Below, piece by piece: positions 25,069 through 33,046 of a DNA stretch of 64,000 bases. Origin of the DNA: Allorhizobium pseudoryzae (lineage in GTDB: Bacteria > Pseudomonadota > Alphaproteobacteria > Rhizobiales > Rhizobiaceae); NCBI RefSeq assembly GCF_011046245.1, contig NZ_CP049241.1, forward strand, positions 2,868,001 through 2,932,000, read 5' to 3'. Every line of letters begins with the position of its first letter. The stretch's first letter is position 1. Both the position numbers and the translations under genes were made by a program. Below the pieces are notes generated by a model. It was not told the DNA's origin, searched no databases, and was given only the letters and a program-made list of their open reading frames with translations.

Positions 25069-25774
25069 GGGCGGGCTCCTCTCCGGCGGCGCTGTCGGAG
25101 GCCAGCCTGCCATCAACGAAACGCAACTGCCGCGAGGCGTAGGCGGCGATATCTTCCTCGTGGGTCACCATGATGACGGTAATGCCTTGCTCACGGTTCA
25201 GCCGGGTAATGAGATCCATGATCTCGACGCTCGTTTTCGTATCCAGATTGCCTGTCGGTTCGTCGGCCAGAAGGACGGCGGGGCTGGTGACGATGGCGCG
25301 GGCAATCGCGACGCGTTGCTGCTGGCCGCCTGAGAGTTCCTGCGTGGTGTGATCCTCGCGGCCCTTCAGTCCGACCTGTTCCAGCGCCGCGAGTGCGAGC
25401 TTCCGGCGCTCCCTGCCTTCCATGCCGCGATAGACGAGCGGCAGTTCGACGTTTTCGACCGCGGATGTGCGGGCGAGCAGATTGAAGCCCTGGAAGACGA
25501 AACCCAGCATATGCCGGCGCAAAAGCGTCAACTGCTGGCGATCGAAACCGCTGGTGGGCACCCCCTGAAACAGATAGTCGCCGGAAGAGGGCACGTCGAG
25601 ACAGCCGAGAATGTTCATGGCAGTTGATTTGCCGGAGCCGGACGGGCCCATGATGGAGACGAACTGACCGGCAGAAATCGACAGATCCACCCGGTCGAGC
25701 GCGCGGATCGTCGCTTCGCCGCGGCCATAATAGCGGGAAACCTGACGAAACTCGATGAGGGGCGAGGCCTGCAT
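25058..25774 (-). CDS. MacB/LolD-like ABC transporter ATPase
   Basis: This 238-residue ATPase has Walker A GPSGSGKST, signature LSGGQQQRVAIARA, Walker B VLLADEPTGNLD and the switch His in IMVTHEEDIA. MFVFQ-like FVFQGFNLLARTSAVENVELP is a MacB/LolD family feature. It drives the neighbouring permease. It starts 13 bases after the adaptor stop and overlaps the permease start, so the order is adaptor, ATPase, permease on the minus strand in one operon. Substrate could be a macrolide, peptide or lipid; nothing in the sequence decides this. Confidence 0.93.
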   Translation of the reverse strand: MQASPLIEFRQVSRYYGRGEATIRALDRVDLSISAGQFVSIMGPSGSGKSTAMNILGCLDVPSSGDYLFQGVPTSGFDRQQLTLLRRHMLGFVFQGFNLLARTSAVENVELPLVYRGMEGRERRKLALAALEQVGLKGREDHTTQELSGGQQQRVAIARAIVTSPAVLLADEPTGNLDTKTSVEIMDLITRLNREQGITVIMVTHEEDIAAYASRQLRFVDGRLASDSAAGEEPAHAV

Positions 25775-25787
25775 ATCCGGCGTGACC

Positions 25788-27095
25788 TCAGTTCGAGCGG
25801 GCGGTGGCAGATGTGATCAGCGTGTCGCCTTCCTGCAGGTCACCCGACTTGACGATGGTAAACTGGCCGTCGGTGGCGCCGGTTTCGATCATCACGCGCT
25901 GCGGCTCGCCGCCCTTCAGCACAAAGACGGGCCTGCGGGTTGGACTGTTCTGATCCTGCTGCTGATTGCGGTTGCGGCCGGTACCGGGCGGACGCGGCGG
26001 GCGGAAGAGGCGGCTGAGGATGTTGCCGCTGCCGCGTTGCGCGGTGGCGGGCGGCGAATAGCGCAGCGCCCCGTTCGGCACCAGCAGCGTATCCTTGACG
26101 GACTGGACGGTGATGTCGGCCGTCGCGGTCATGCCAGGACGCAAAAGCAGGTCTTCGTTATCGACCGAAAGGATGGCCTTGTAGGTGACGACGTTCGACA
26201 CCGTTTCCGAGGCGAAGCGGACCTGCTGGATGCGCGCCGGAAAGCTGCGGTCTGAATAGGCGTCGACGGTGAAGGTCGCCGGCTGGTTTTCCCGCACCTG
26301 GCCGACATCCGCCTCATCGACGGACACCTGCAGTTCCATGCGCTTCAGGTCACCGGCAATGGTGAAGAGGACCGGCGCCGAGAGCGAGGAGGCAACCGTC
26401 TGGCCCGGATCGACATCCCGCGTCAGGACGACGCCGTCGATCGGCGAGAGGATCCTCGCCTTGGCGAGGTTCACTTCGGCGAGCCTGAGATCGGCTTCCG
26501 AGGAGAGAACCGAGCTTTCGTTCATCTCCTTCGTCGCCTGGGCCGAATCATAGGCGTATTGCGCCGTATCGAGATCCTGCTGGCTGGAGATGCTCTTGTC
26601 GACGAGCGAGCGCAGGCGCTCCAGCTTGATGCGTGCCGAGTTGAGTTCGGCATCCGCCTTCACGACACTCGCCTTGGCGGAGGCAAGCTTGGCGCGGGCG
26701 CTCTGCACATCCGCCTGCAGCTTGTTCGTATCGAGTTCGGCGAGCACCTCGCCGGCCTTGACGGGACTATTGTAGGTGACGTTGACCTTGCGCACCGTTC
26801 CCGACAATTCGCTGGAGATATCGACCTGGTCGGTCGGCTCCAGCGAGCCGGTCGCCGTGACGATGACCGAGAGATCGCCGCGCTTGACGGGTTGCGTCGT
26901 ATAGGTGAAGGCCGGGCCATCCTGGTTGAGGTAGAGGTAGGCGCCGGCACCGCCGCCCACCAGGATGGCAAGCGTCAGCGGCCAGACGAACCAGCGCGAG
27001 CGCCGGCGTTTGCCCTTCGAAGCGGCGAGGATAGCAGCAAGATCGGGTGCGCTCTCCGGGATCTTCTGGCCAGCTGCCCCTGTCTGATCGGTCAA
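25788..27095 (-). CDS. MacA/HlyD-type periplasmic adaptor
   Basis: This 435-residue membrane-fusion protein has one N-terminal membrane helix (WFVWPLTLAILVGGGAGAYL), split biotinyl-lipoyl halves, a long coiled-coil hairpin between them (NKLQADVQSARAKLASAKAS, then ELNSARIKLERLRSL) and a beta-barrel region. It links the ATPase-permease pair to an outer membrane channel, which must be encoded elsewhere. A low-complexity insert near residues 360-385, rich in Pro, Arg, Asn and Gln (RPPRPPGTGRNRNQQQDQN), sits late in the protein where family members are usually compact. It is divergent from the DUF2171 gene. Confidence 0.9.
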   Translation of the reverse strand: MTDQTGAAGQKIPESAPDLAAILAASKGKRRRSRWFVWPLTLAILVGGGAGAYLYLNQDGPAFTYTTQPVKRGDLSVIVTATGSLEPTDQVDISSELSGTVRKVNVTYNSPVKAGEVLAELDTNKLQADVQSARAKLASAKASVVKADAELNSARIKLERLRSLVDKSISSQQDLDTAQYAYDSAQATKEMNESSVLSSEADLRLAEVNLAKARILSPIDGVVLTRDVDPGQTVASSLSAPVLFTIAGDLKRMELQVSVDEADVGQVRENQPATFTVDAYSDRSFPARIQQVRFASETVSNVVTYKAILSVDNEDLLLRPGMTATADITVQSVKDTLLVPNGALRYSPPATAQRGSGNILSRLFRPPRPPGTGRNRNQQQDQNSPTRRPVFVLKGGEPQRVMIETGATDGQFTIVKSGDLQEGDTLITSATARSN

Positions 27096-27354
27096 AGTCG
27101 GTCACCCATGATCCTGAGTTGCACAAGGCGCTGCAGGGCAATGCCCCGGCGATACATACGCACGCTATGGTTTCTTGAGTGCAGATGGCATGTCCACCGC
27201 CACGCGCCAAATGAAAAAACCGTAAGGTGTGCGTGGCAGTCATTGCCCCGCACGCGGTGGGCAAGGGAGAGGCGATCGGCTTTTCTTTTGCGCCGGGGGC
27301 ATCTTTTTCACCGTATTCTCGTTCTTGCCTGAGACAGTATGGAAGGAGATAGTC

Positions 27355-27615
27355 ATGATCGACCAGAACCGCATTCAGGAACATCAGGAAGTGATCGGCG
27401 CAGACGGCGTCCATGTCGGCACCGTGGACCGCGTCGAAGGCAACCGTATCAAGCTGACCAAGAAGGACAGCGGCGAGGGCAGCCATGAGGGGCACCACCA
27501 TTTCATTCCCCTCGCACTCGTCGCCGATATCGAAGGCAACCGCGTCCGCCTGTCGGCTTCAGGGGCCTCTGCCGTGGATTTCGAAGAAGAAGGCGGCGGT
27601 CGCCCGGCGCATTGA
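27355..27615 (+). CDS. DUF2171 domain protein
   Basis: This 86-residue protein starts IDQNRIQEHQEVIGADGVHV and continues with GTVDRVEGNRIKLTK and FIPLALVADIEGNRVRLS, a small PRC-barrel-like pattern typical of DUF2171. These proteins are common in Rhizobiales and often respond to stress, but no function is established. AAGGAG lies seven bases before the chosen ATG; the longer upstream frame has no support. The C-terminus is acidic and glycine-rich. It is followed by a strong inverted repeat and tRNA-Lys. Confidence 0.85.
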   Translation: MIDQNRIQEHQEVIGADGVHVGTVDRVEGNRIKLTKKDSGEGSHEGHHHFIPLALVADIEGNRVRLSASGASAVDFEEEGGGRPAH

Positions 27616-27667
27616 CGCGACGGCCGATTATCGCGTCCCTGCCTGTGGACAAAACCGGCAGTTTTTT

Positions 27668-27694
27668 GTTTCCCGCGGGTTGACCGCGGGAAAC
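27668..27694. repeat. Perfect 11-base inverted repeat before tRNA-Lys
   Basis: The arms GTTTCCCGCGG and CCGCGGGAAAC are perfectly complementary around a GTTGA loop. There is no T-tract after it on the plus strand, and on the minus strand it is followed by A residues, so it does not look like a standard terminator. It stands 53 bases after the DUF2171 stop and 52 bases before the tRNA. Confidence 0.7.
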
Positions 27695-27746
27695 ACGCCG
27701 CATATGTTCCGCGCACTTTCGGCGGGGCTGATTTGCTCCGTTGCGT

Positions 27747-27822
27747 GAGAGCGTAGCTCAGCCGGTAGAGCAACTGACTTTTAATCAGTAGGTCCAGGGT
27801 TCGAATCCCTGCGCTCTCACCA
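27747..27822 (+). tRNA. tRNA-Lys (UUU)
   Basis: The gene folds as a canonical tRNA: acceptor arms GAGAGCG and CGCTCTC, D-arm GCTC/GAGC, anticodon arm ACTGA-CTTTTAA-TCAGT with anticodon TTT, and T-arm CAGGG-TTCGAAT-CCCTG. The CCA end is encoded. It reads lysine codons AAA and AAG. No attachment-site duplication was seen next to it in this window. Confidence 0.97.
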
Positions 27823-27958
27823 CTTTCAACATTTCCCCTTTGAATTGCATTTCGTACCGGCGTTTCCACACTTCTGTTGTGGTTTGGCCCTGACGCTTCA
27901 TGGCGTATTCAGAAACTATTTACTATAACGCTCACGCTACGTGATCTCGGGGGTTTTC

Positions 27959-28582
27959 ATGATGCGTTTACTGTTTTTGTGTGCGGGGCTGTTCGGGCTC
28001 CTGCTCCTTGCCTCGTGCCATTCCATGTCGAAAGAGGAATGCATGGCCGCCGACTGGCGGGTGATCGGTGATGCGGATGGAGCCGCGGGCTACAGCCCGC
28101 AGGATCGGTTTGGCGCGCATGTGGAATCCTGCGCCCGCGTCAAGATCGTGCCGGACCAGACCAAGTGGAACGAAGGCTATCAGGTGGGTCTGCAGCGTTA
28201 CTGCACGCCGCTCAATGGTCTCGCGCGGGGTGAGGCAGGCGACACCTATTACAGCGTCTGCCCGCCGCAGACGAGCGAAGGTTTTCTGCGCGGATATGGG
28301 CTCGGTCGCAAGCTGCACGACGCCCGGTCGCGGATTGATTCGCTGCGAGGCGAGATCAGTTCGAAGGAAAGCCGGATGGATGAACGCTACCGCGCCCTGA
28401 AGGAGGCGAAGGACGACAACCAGCGCCGCAATATCCGCAACGAGATCGATGACCTCGACCGGGATATCCGTCGTGCCCAGCGCGAGATGCCGGATCGCCA
28501 GTATGATGTCGATCAGGCACAGCGCGATGTCGATTGGTTCCGTGCCAATCCGAAGGCGCCTCTGCCGGTTCCGGGCTATTGA
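27959..28582 (+). CDS. DUF2799 lipoprotein
   Basis: This 207-residue predicted lipoprotein has a signal peptide ending in a lipobox (LLLLASC), then the DUF2799 core ECMAADWRVIGDADGAAG, GLQRYCTPLNG and GFLRGYGLGRKLHD. A long charged helical stretch follows (residues ~115-185, many Arg, Asp, Glu), likely a coiled coil. The family is frequent in proteobacterial envelopes without known function. The start was placed at the first of two adjacent ATGs, just before the hydrophobic segment, with GGGGG upstream. It follows tRNA-Lys by 136 bases. Confidence 0.83.
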   Translation: MMRLLFLCAGLFGLLLLASCHSMSKEECMAADWRVIGDADGAAGYSPQDRFGAHVESCARVKIVPDQTKWNEGYQVGLQRYCTPLNGLARGEAGDTYYSVCPPQTSEGFLRGYGLGRKLHDARSRIDSLRGEISSKESRMDERYRALKEAKDDNQRRNIRNEIDDLDRDIRRAQREMPDRQYDVDQAQRDVDWFRANPKAPLPVPGY

Positions 28583-28641
28583 TGGATCGGCACCGGCCTC
28601 TGCGGGTTTGGACGTGACGACGCAGGAACCGAGGGGCCGGG

Positions 28642-28971
28642 ATGATCGATTGGAATTACATCCAGGCGGAGTGGGACTGGGCGGGACACATCGTCGAGGC
28701 GCTGGCCCTCGCGGGTGTGGTGGCTGTTCTCTTTCGGCCCTGGGTCACAACCCGCCAGGCGCTGGCACTGGGCCTCGTCTTTGCCATCGGCCATTTTCAT
28801 GGGCGTGAGAAACGTGACTATGAGGTGAGCGTCTCGATGCCGCCGCCGCAGATCGATGCCTATGCCATGTGGCGCTGGTCCTTCGACCAGATGACCGATT
28901 TCTGGCCGGCGACAATCGTCTGTTGCGGGTTGCTGTTTCTGCTGTGGTGGACGGCCCGCAGGCCCCGGTGA
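28642..28971 (+). CDS. Hypothetical small membrane protein
   Basis: This 109-residue protein has three hydrophobic stretches (about residues 15-31, 37-50 and 89-104; the last is CCGLLFLLWWTA) and a tryptophan-rich character. A charged HGREKRDYEVSVSMPPP segment separates the second and third. I do not recognise a family. It lies between the DUF2799 lipoprotein and ccdA on the same strand with 59- and 103-base gaps. GGGCCGGG before the ATG provides a modest ribosome site. The DNA also reads on the other strand but only as shadow. Confidence 0.62.
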   Translation: MIDWNYIQAEWDWAGHIVEALALAGVVAVLFRPWVTTRQALALGLVFAIGHFHGREKRDYEVSVSMPPPQIDAYAMWRWSFDQMTDFWPATIVCCGLLFLLWWTARRPR

Positions 28972-29074
28972 CGCAGGTCGGCGCGGCAAGATGCCTCTCT
29001 CCGTGCAGCAAAAGGTGATTGGCACCGCCGGCAGGCGCGCCGTATGAGAGGGCGAACGCGATGCGGAGTAGACC

Positions 29075-29821
29075 TTGTCGATTGCCGAAATTTCCCTGCT
29101 GAGTGCGCTTCTGGCCGGTGCGCTATCCTTCCTGTCACCATGCGTGCTGCCGCTGGTGCCGCCCTATCTCTGTTACATGGCCGGCATTTCCGTCGATCAG
29201 TTCCGCGGCGAGGCGAGGGTGGAGACGGTTACCGCGCGTCGGGCGGTGCTGTTTTCGTCGCTGTTCTTCACGCTGGGGTTTGCCACCGTCTTCGTGGCGC
29301 TCGGCGCGGGCGCCAGTTCGATCGGCATGCTTCTGCGCCAGCACATGGATCTTCTTTCCAAGATCGGCGGCCTGATCATCATCGTCATGGGCCTGAATTT
29401 CCTTGGTCTCTTCCGCATCGGCCTGCTCTCCCGGGAGGCGCGCTTCCAGTCCGGCGGCAAGCCGGCCACGATCTCCGGCGCCTATGTGATGGGCCTTGCC
29501 TTTGCCTTCGGCTGGACGCCCTGCATCGGCCCGGTGCTGGGCGCCATCCTCGGCATTGCCGCCTCGCGCGAGACCGTGGGCGACGGGGCGGTGCTGCTCG
29601 CCATCTATTCGCTCGGCCTTGCGGTTCCCTTCTGGATTGCCGCGGCCTTTTCCGGGGCGTTCATGCGCTTCCTGTCGCGCTTTCGCCGGCACCTCGGCGC
29701 GGTGGAAAAGATCATGGGCGGTCTTCTGGTCGTGACCGGTCTTGCCTTCATCTTCGGGTTCGTCAGCGACATGGCGATCTGGTTCCAGCAGACCTTTCCA
29801 ATCCTGACCCAAATCGGCTAA
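29075..29821 (+). CDS. ccdA: Cytochrome c biogenesis protein CcdA
   Basis: This 248-residue membrane protein has six hydrophobic helices and the two redox cysteines of the CcdA/DsbD transmembrane domain, in LSPCVLPLVPPYL and GWTPCIGPVLG. CcdA carries electrons from cytosolic thioredoxin across the inner membrane to reduce periplasmic thiols, mainly for cytochrome c maturation. The start is TTG with GGAG in position. It is followed by the AEC transporter after 49 bases. No other cytochrome c maturation genes are in the window, which is usual for rhizobia. Confidence 0.93.
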   Translation: MSIAEISLLSALLAGALSFLSPCVLPLVPPYLCYMAGISVDQFRGEARVETVTARRAVLFSSLFFTLGFATVFVALGAGASSIGMLLRQHMDLLSKIGGLIIIVMGLNFLGLFRIGLLSREARFQSGGKPATISGAYVMGLAFAFGWTPCIGPVLGAILGIAASRETVGDGAVLLAIYSLGLAVPFWIAAAFSGAFMRFLSRFRRHLGAVEKIMGGLLVVTGLAFIFGFVSDMAIWFQQTFPILTQIG

Positions 29822-29870
29822 GCCTCCGGGCGACGCCCCGCCGCAACCGGTGCGGGAGCGGAGGAGTTTC

Positions 29871-30833
29871 ATGGCAGCCATTCTAGCGCTTCTTTTTCCC
29901 TTTTTCGGTCTGATCCTGATCGGATATGTCGCCGCCAGGGTCTCCCGGCAGGGAGCGGAAGCTCTTGGCTGGATGAATATCTTCATCGTCTACGCGGCCT
30001 TGCCAGCACTGTTCTTCAAGCTGGTATCACGCACGCCGATCGAGGATCTGACGCGCGTCGATTTCATCCTGACGCAGCTTGTCGCAACCTATGCCGTCTA
30101 TGCGGTGGTGTTTCTCGTCGGCTTTTTCGTCCGGCGGGCCAGTTTTGGCGACAGCACGATCCAGGCGTTCGGCGGGGCTTACGGCAATATTGGCTACATG
30201 GGGCCGGGGCTTGCCCTGCTGGCGCTCGGCGATCAGGCGGCGGTGCCGGTGGCGCTGATCGTCTGCTTTGAAAACGCGCTGCATTTCATCACCGCACCGG
30301 CGATGATGGCGCTGGCCGGCGGCGACGAACGACCGCCGCTCAAGCTTGCGGTGGATGTGATCAAGCGGGTTGTCCTGCACCCGTTCATCCTGTCGACGGC
30401 GGCAGGTTTTGCGGTGGCGGCGCTTGATCTGCAATTGCCGGACGCCGCGACCCGGCTGATCGACTATCTGGCGCAGGCAGCCGCACCCTGTGCGCTGTTT
30501 GCCATGGGTGTGACGCTCGCGCTTCGGCCGCTGAAACGCGTGCCGGTCGAGATCGGCTATATCGCTGCGGCAAAACTCGTGCTGCTTCCAGCTGTCATGT
30601 ACGGGGCACTGAGGGCCATCGGCGGGATCGAGCCGATCTGGATGCATTCGGCCGTGCTTTTGGCGGCGCTGCCGACCGCCACCAACGTCTTCGTCATCAG
30701 CCAGCATTACGGGGTGTGGCAGGAGCGGGCGTCGGCCACCGTGCTGATCACCACGGTGCTCTCGATCCTGACACTGCCGGTGGTCTTGTACCTGATTTCA
30801 GCCGGCCTGCTTCCGGCTGAAGGGATGCCGTAG
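29871..30833 (+). CDS. AEC family transporter (auxin efflux carrier-like)
   Basis: This 320-residue membrane protein has about ten hydrophobic helices in two repeats of five, as in the AEC family: FPFFGLILIGYVAARVSRQG at the start, FGGAYGNIGYMGPGLA at the helix break and LAALPTATNVFVISQHYGVW in the second repeat. Bacterial members export or import malate, malonate or similar anions. The ATG at 29871 was chosen because GGAGGAG stands just before it. Its last 36 bases overlap the 3' end of the convergent hydroxylase gene. Confidence 0.89.
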   Translation: MAAILALLFPFFGLILIGYVAARVSRQGAEALGWMNIFIVYAALPALFFKLVSRTPIEDLTRVDFILTQLVATYAVYAVVFLVGFFVRRASFGDSTIQAFGGAYGNIGYMGPGLALLALGDQAAVPVALIVCFENALHFITAPAMMALAGGDERPPLKLAVDVIKRVVLHPFILSTAAGFAVAALDLQLPDAATRLIDYLAQAAAPCALFAMGVTLALRPLKRVPVEIGYIAAAKLVLLPAVMYGALRAIGGIEPIWMHSAVLLAALPTATNVFVISQHYGVWQERASATVLITTVLSILTLPVVLYLISAGLLPAEGMP

Positions 30834-32012
30834 AGTCTCGGCCAGATCCTTCAGGCTGCGACCGGGCTCGATGCCCTCACGCATCAGGACGTTGCGCAAG
30901 GGGCCAACGGCAGTGATGAGATGCAGACCTGCGGCGCGGGCCACCTGCATCGGCACGAAATCCGAGAGCAGTGAGCGGTTGAGCAGATCGACGCCGAAGG
31001 TGCGGGTCATGATGTCCGGCCGGCGCTTGCGGTTGAACCGGTCGCCGAAATCGGCGCCGATCGGGCTGTCGCCGCTCGTCTTCAGCAACGCGACCAGTTC
31101 CATGACGTCGCGCAGCGACAGGTTGAGCCCCTGCGCACCGATGGGCGGGAAGGCGTGGGCCGCCTCGCCGATCAGCGCCACGCGCCCCTTGCCGAAACGG
31201 TCGGCCATGAGGCTGGAGAGCGGCCAGGATTCGGCACCCGGCTCGACCGTCACCTTGCCCAGCATCGACTGCACGCGCTCTTCGACCGCGAGCGACAGGG
31301 CGGCATTGTCGAGGGAGAGAAGCCGCGAGGCCTCTTCCGGGCGCACGACCCAGACGAGGCTGGAGCGGTTGCCGGGCAGGGGAACCTGGGTCGCCGGGCC
31401 CGTTTCGGTGTGGAACTCGGTGGAGACGTTGTTGTGCGGCTGTTCATGGGCAAAGTTCAGCACAACGGCCGTCTGCGGATAGGACCAGCGGCGCGTGCTG
31501 ATGCCGGCGCCTTCTCTGACCTTCGAGCCGCGCCCATCCGCGCCGATGACGGCCTTTGCCGTGACGACCTCGCCAGTCGACAGGGAAAGCGTCGCGAGAT
31601 CGCCGGACACGTCAATGGTCGTCAGGCTTGCCTCCAGACGTTCGATATTCGGTTCATCGGCAATGGCGCGTGCCAGAACAGACAGCAGGACCTTGTTCGG
31701 GATGTTGTAGCCGAAGGCATAGAGGCCGACATCGGCGGCGCGGAACTGCGCCGGCGGTGCGCGGAACAGGCGTTTGGTGCCGTCGAGAATCTGCATGGTC
31801 GACAGAGGCGCGGATTCGGCGGCAATCTCGTCCCAGATCCCGAGCGAATCGACGAAACGGATCGATTGATCCATCAGCGCCGTGGTGCGTTCGTCCCTGC
31901 GCTCGCCTTTCGGGGCGATGATCAGCACCTTGCGGCCCGCCCGTGCGAGTGCGAGTGCGGCGATGGAGCCGGCCAGACCTTCTCCGACGACGGCGATCTC
32001 GATGTCCTGCAT
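30798..32012 (-). CDS. UbiH/COQ6-type FAD-dependent hydroxylase
   Basis: This 404-residue flavoprotein has the N-terminal dinucleotide fold IAVVGEGLAGSIAALALARA, the middle VIGADGRGSKVREGAG motif that contacts both FAD and NAD(P)H, and the late RVALIGEAAHAFPPIGAQGLNLSLRDV motif that binds the FAD ribityl chain. The usual GDAAH is GEAAH here, a conservative change. UbiH-like enzymes hydroxylate the ubiquinone ring; which ring carbon is not determinable. The 3' end overlaps the AEC gene by 36 bases and its start is divergent from pcs. Confidence 0.87.
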   Translation of the reverse strand: MQDIEIAVVGEGLAGSIAALALARAGRKVLIIAPKGERRDERTTALMDQSIRFVDSLGIWDEIAAESAPLSTMQILDGTKRLFRAPPAQFRAADVGLYAFGYNIPNKVLLSVLARAIADEPNIERLEASLTTIDVSGDLATLSLSTGEVVTAKAVIGADGRGSKVREGAGISTRRWSYPQTAVVLNFAHEQPHNNVSTEFHTETGPATQVPLPGNRSSLVWVVRPEEASRLLSLDNAALSLAVEERVQSMLGKVTVEPGAESWPLSSLMADRFGKGRVALIGEAAHAFPPIGAQGLNLSLRDVMELVALLKTSGDSPIGADFGDRFNRKRRPDIMTRTFGVDLLNRSLLSDFVPMQVARAAGLHLITAVGPLRNVLMREGIEPGRSLKDLAETLRHPFSRKQAG

Positions 32013-32166
32013 GATCCGTTCTTCTCTGTCGGTTCTCGATGGGTGCGTATGTAGGCAAACTTGCGATCTTATTCCATGGCCTGTTGATCAAGCGATGCGG
32101 AATGGTTGCAAAGCGCGCCGATTGGCCGCATATCCTCACCTGCAGCAAAGCATTTCGGAGCAGGGC

Positions 32167-32901
32167 GTGATCAGGCGAATCTTCAACTACCGCAAAGTGC
32201 CCTATGCCGAGATCCGGGCGTTTTCCGTGCATGTGCTGACGGCATCCGGCTCCTTCCTCGCCTTTCTCGGCGTGGTGGCCGCCGCCGAACACCGCTTTGT
32301 CGACATGTGGTGGTGGCTTGGCCTTGCGCTCCTGATCGACGGGATTGACGGGCCGATCGCCCGCAAGGTGCGGGTGAAGGAAGTTTTGCCCAACTGGTCC
32401 GGCGATACGCTCGACAACATCATCGACTATGTGACCTATGTGCTTCTGCCGGCCTTTGCGCTCTACCAGAGCGGCATGATCGGCGAGACCTGGTCCTTTG
32501 TCGCTGCTGGCATGATCGTGGTGTCCAGCGCCATCTATTACGCCGATACCGGCATGAAGACCGACGAGTATTTCTTCTCCGGTTTTCCGGTGGTCTGGAA
32601 CATGCTCATCCTGACGCTCTTCGTCATCAAGGCGAGCGAAACGACGGCGCTGATCGTCGTGACGGCTGCCGTGTTCCTCACCTTCCTGCCGATCCATTTC
32701 CTGCATCCGGTGCGGGTCAAGCGGCTGCGCGGCCTCAACCTCGGCATCTTCTTTCTGTGGTGCGCGCTGTCCGGCTATTCGCTGCTCCTGCATTTCGATT
32801 CACCCGCCTGGCTTGTCTGGGGTGTCGTGATCACCGGCATCTACCTCTTTTGCATCGGCGGCATCCTGCAGCTCTTTCCCAATCTTGGGAAAAACCGTTA
32901 A
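32167..32901 (+). CDS. pcs: Phosphatidylcholine synthase
   Basis: This 244-residue membrane enzyme condenses choline with CDP-diacylglycerol to make phosphatidylcholine in one step. The CDP-alcohol phosphotransferase signature is complete: DGPIARKVRVKE followed by SGDTLDNIIDYVTYV, giving DG-x2-AR then G-x3-D-x3-D. About seven to eight hydrophobic helices follow. Pcs is a hallmark of Rhizobiaceae and some pathogens, using host or soil choline. The start is GTG with GGAG six bases upstream; longer upstream frames would run into the divergent hydroxylase gene. Confidence 0.95.
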   Translation: MIRRIFNYRKVPYAEIRAFSVHVLTASGSFLAFLGVVAAAEHRFVDMWWWLGLALLIDGIDGPIARKVRVKEVLPNWSGDTLDNIIDYVTYVLLPAFALYQSGMIGETWSFVAAGMIVVSSAIYYADTGMKTDEYFFSGFPVVWNMLILTLFVIKASETTALIVVTAAVFLTFLPIHFLHPVRVKRLRGLNLGIFFLWCALSGYSLLLHFDSPAWLVWGVVITGIYLFCIGGILQLFPNLGKNR

Positions 32902-33046
32902 AGTCGCCCCACGGCTCGACTTATTTGTTGTGCAAGGCAACAAAACCGGTATCAATCATGAGCCGCGTCGGCGCTGGCCGATAGGACATTGCCGCAGCCA
33001 AAAAGCCTCGAAAGAAGGTAGGCGCGGGGTGAATGAGGGGATATGA

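Noticed and set aside
27747..27822. tRNA-Lys as an integration site
   Set aside because: No integrase gene, no repeated 3' tRNA fragment and no change in gene character follow the tRNA within this window.
32902..33046. Purine riboswitch or operator before the nucleoside importer
   Set aside because: A 7-base inverted repeat TTTGTTG/CAACAAA is present at 32924-32944, but no three-way junction or conserved purine aptamer core is visible; kept out as unsupported.
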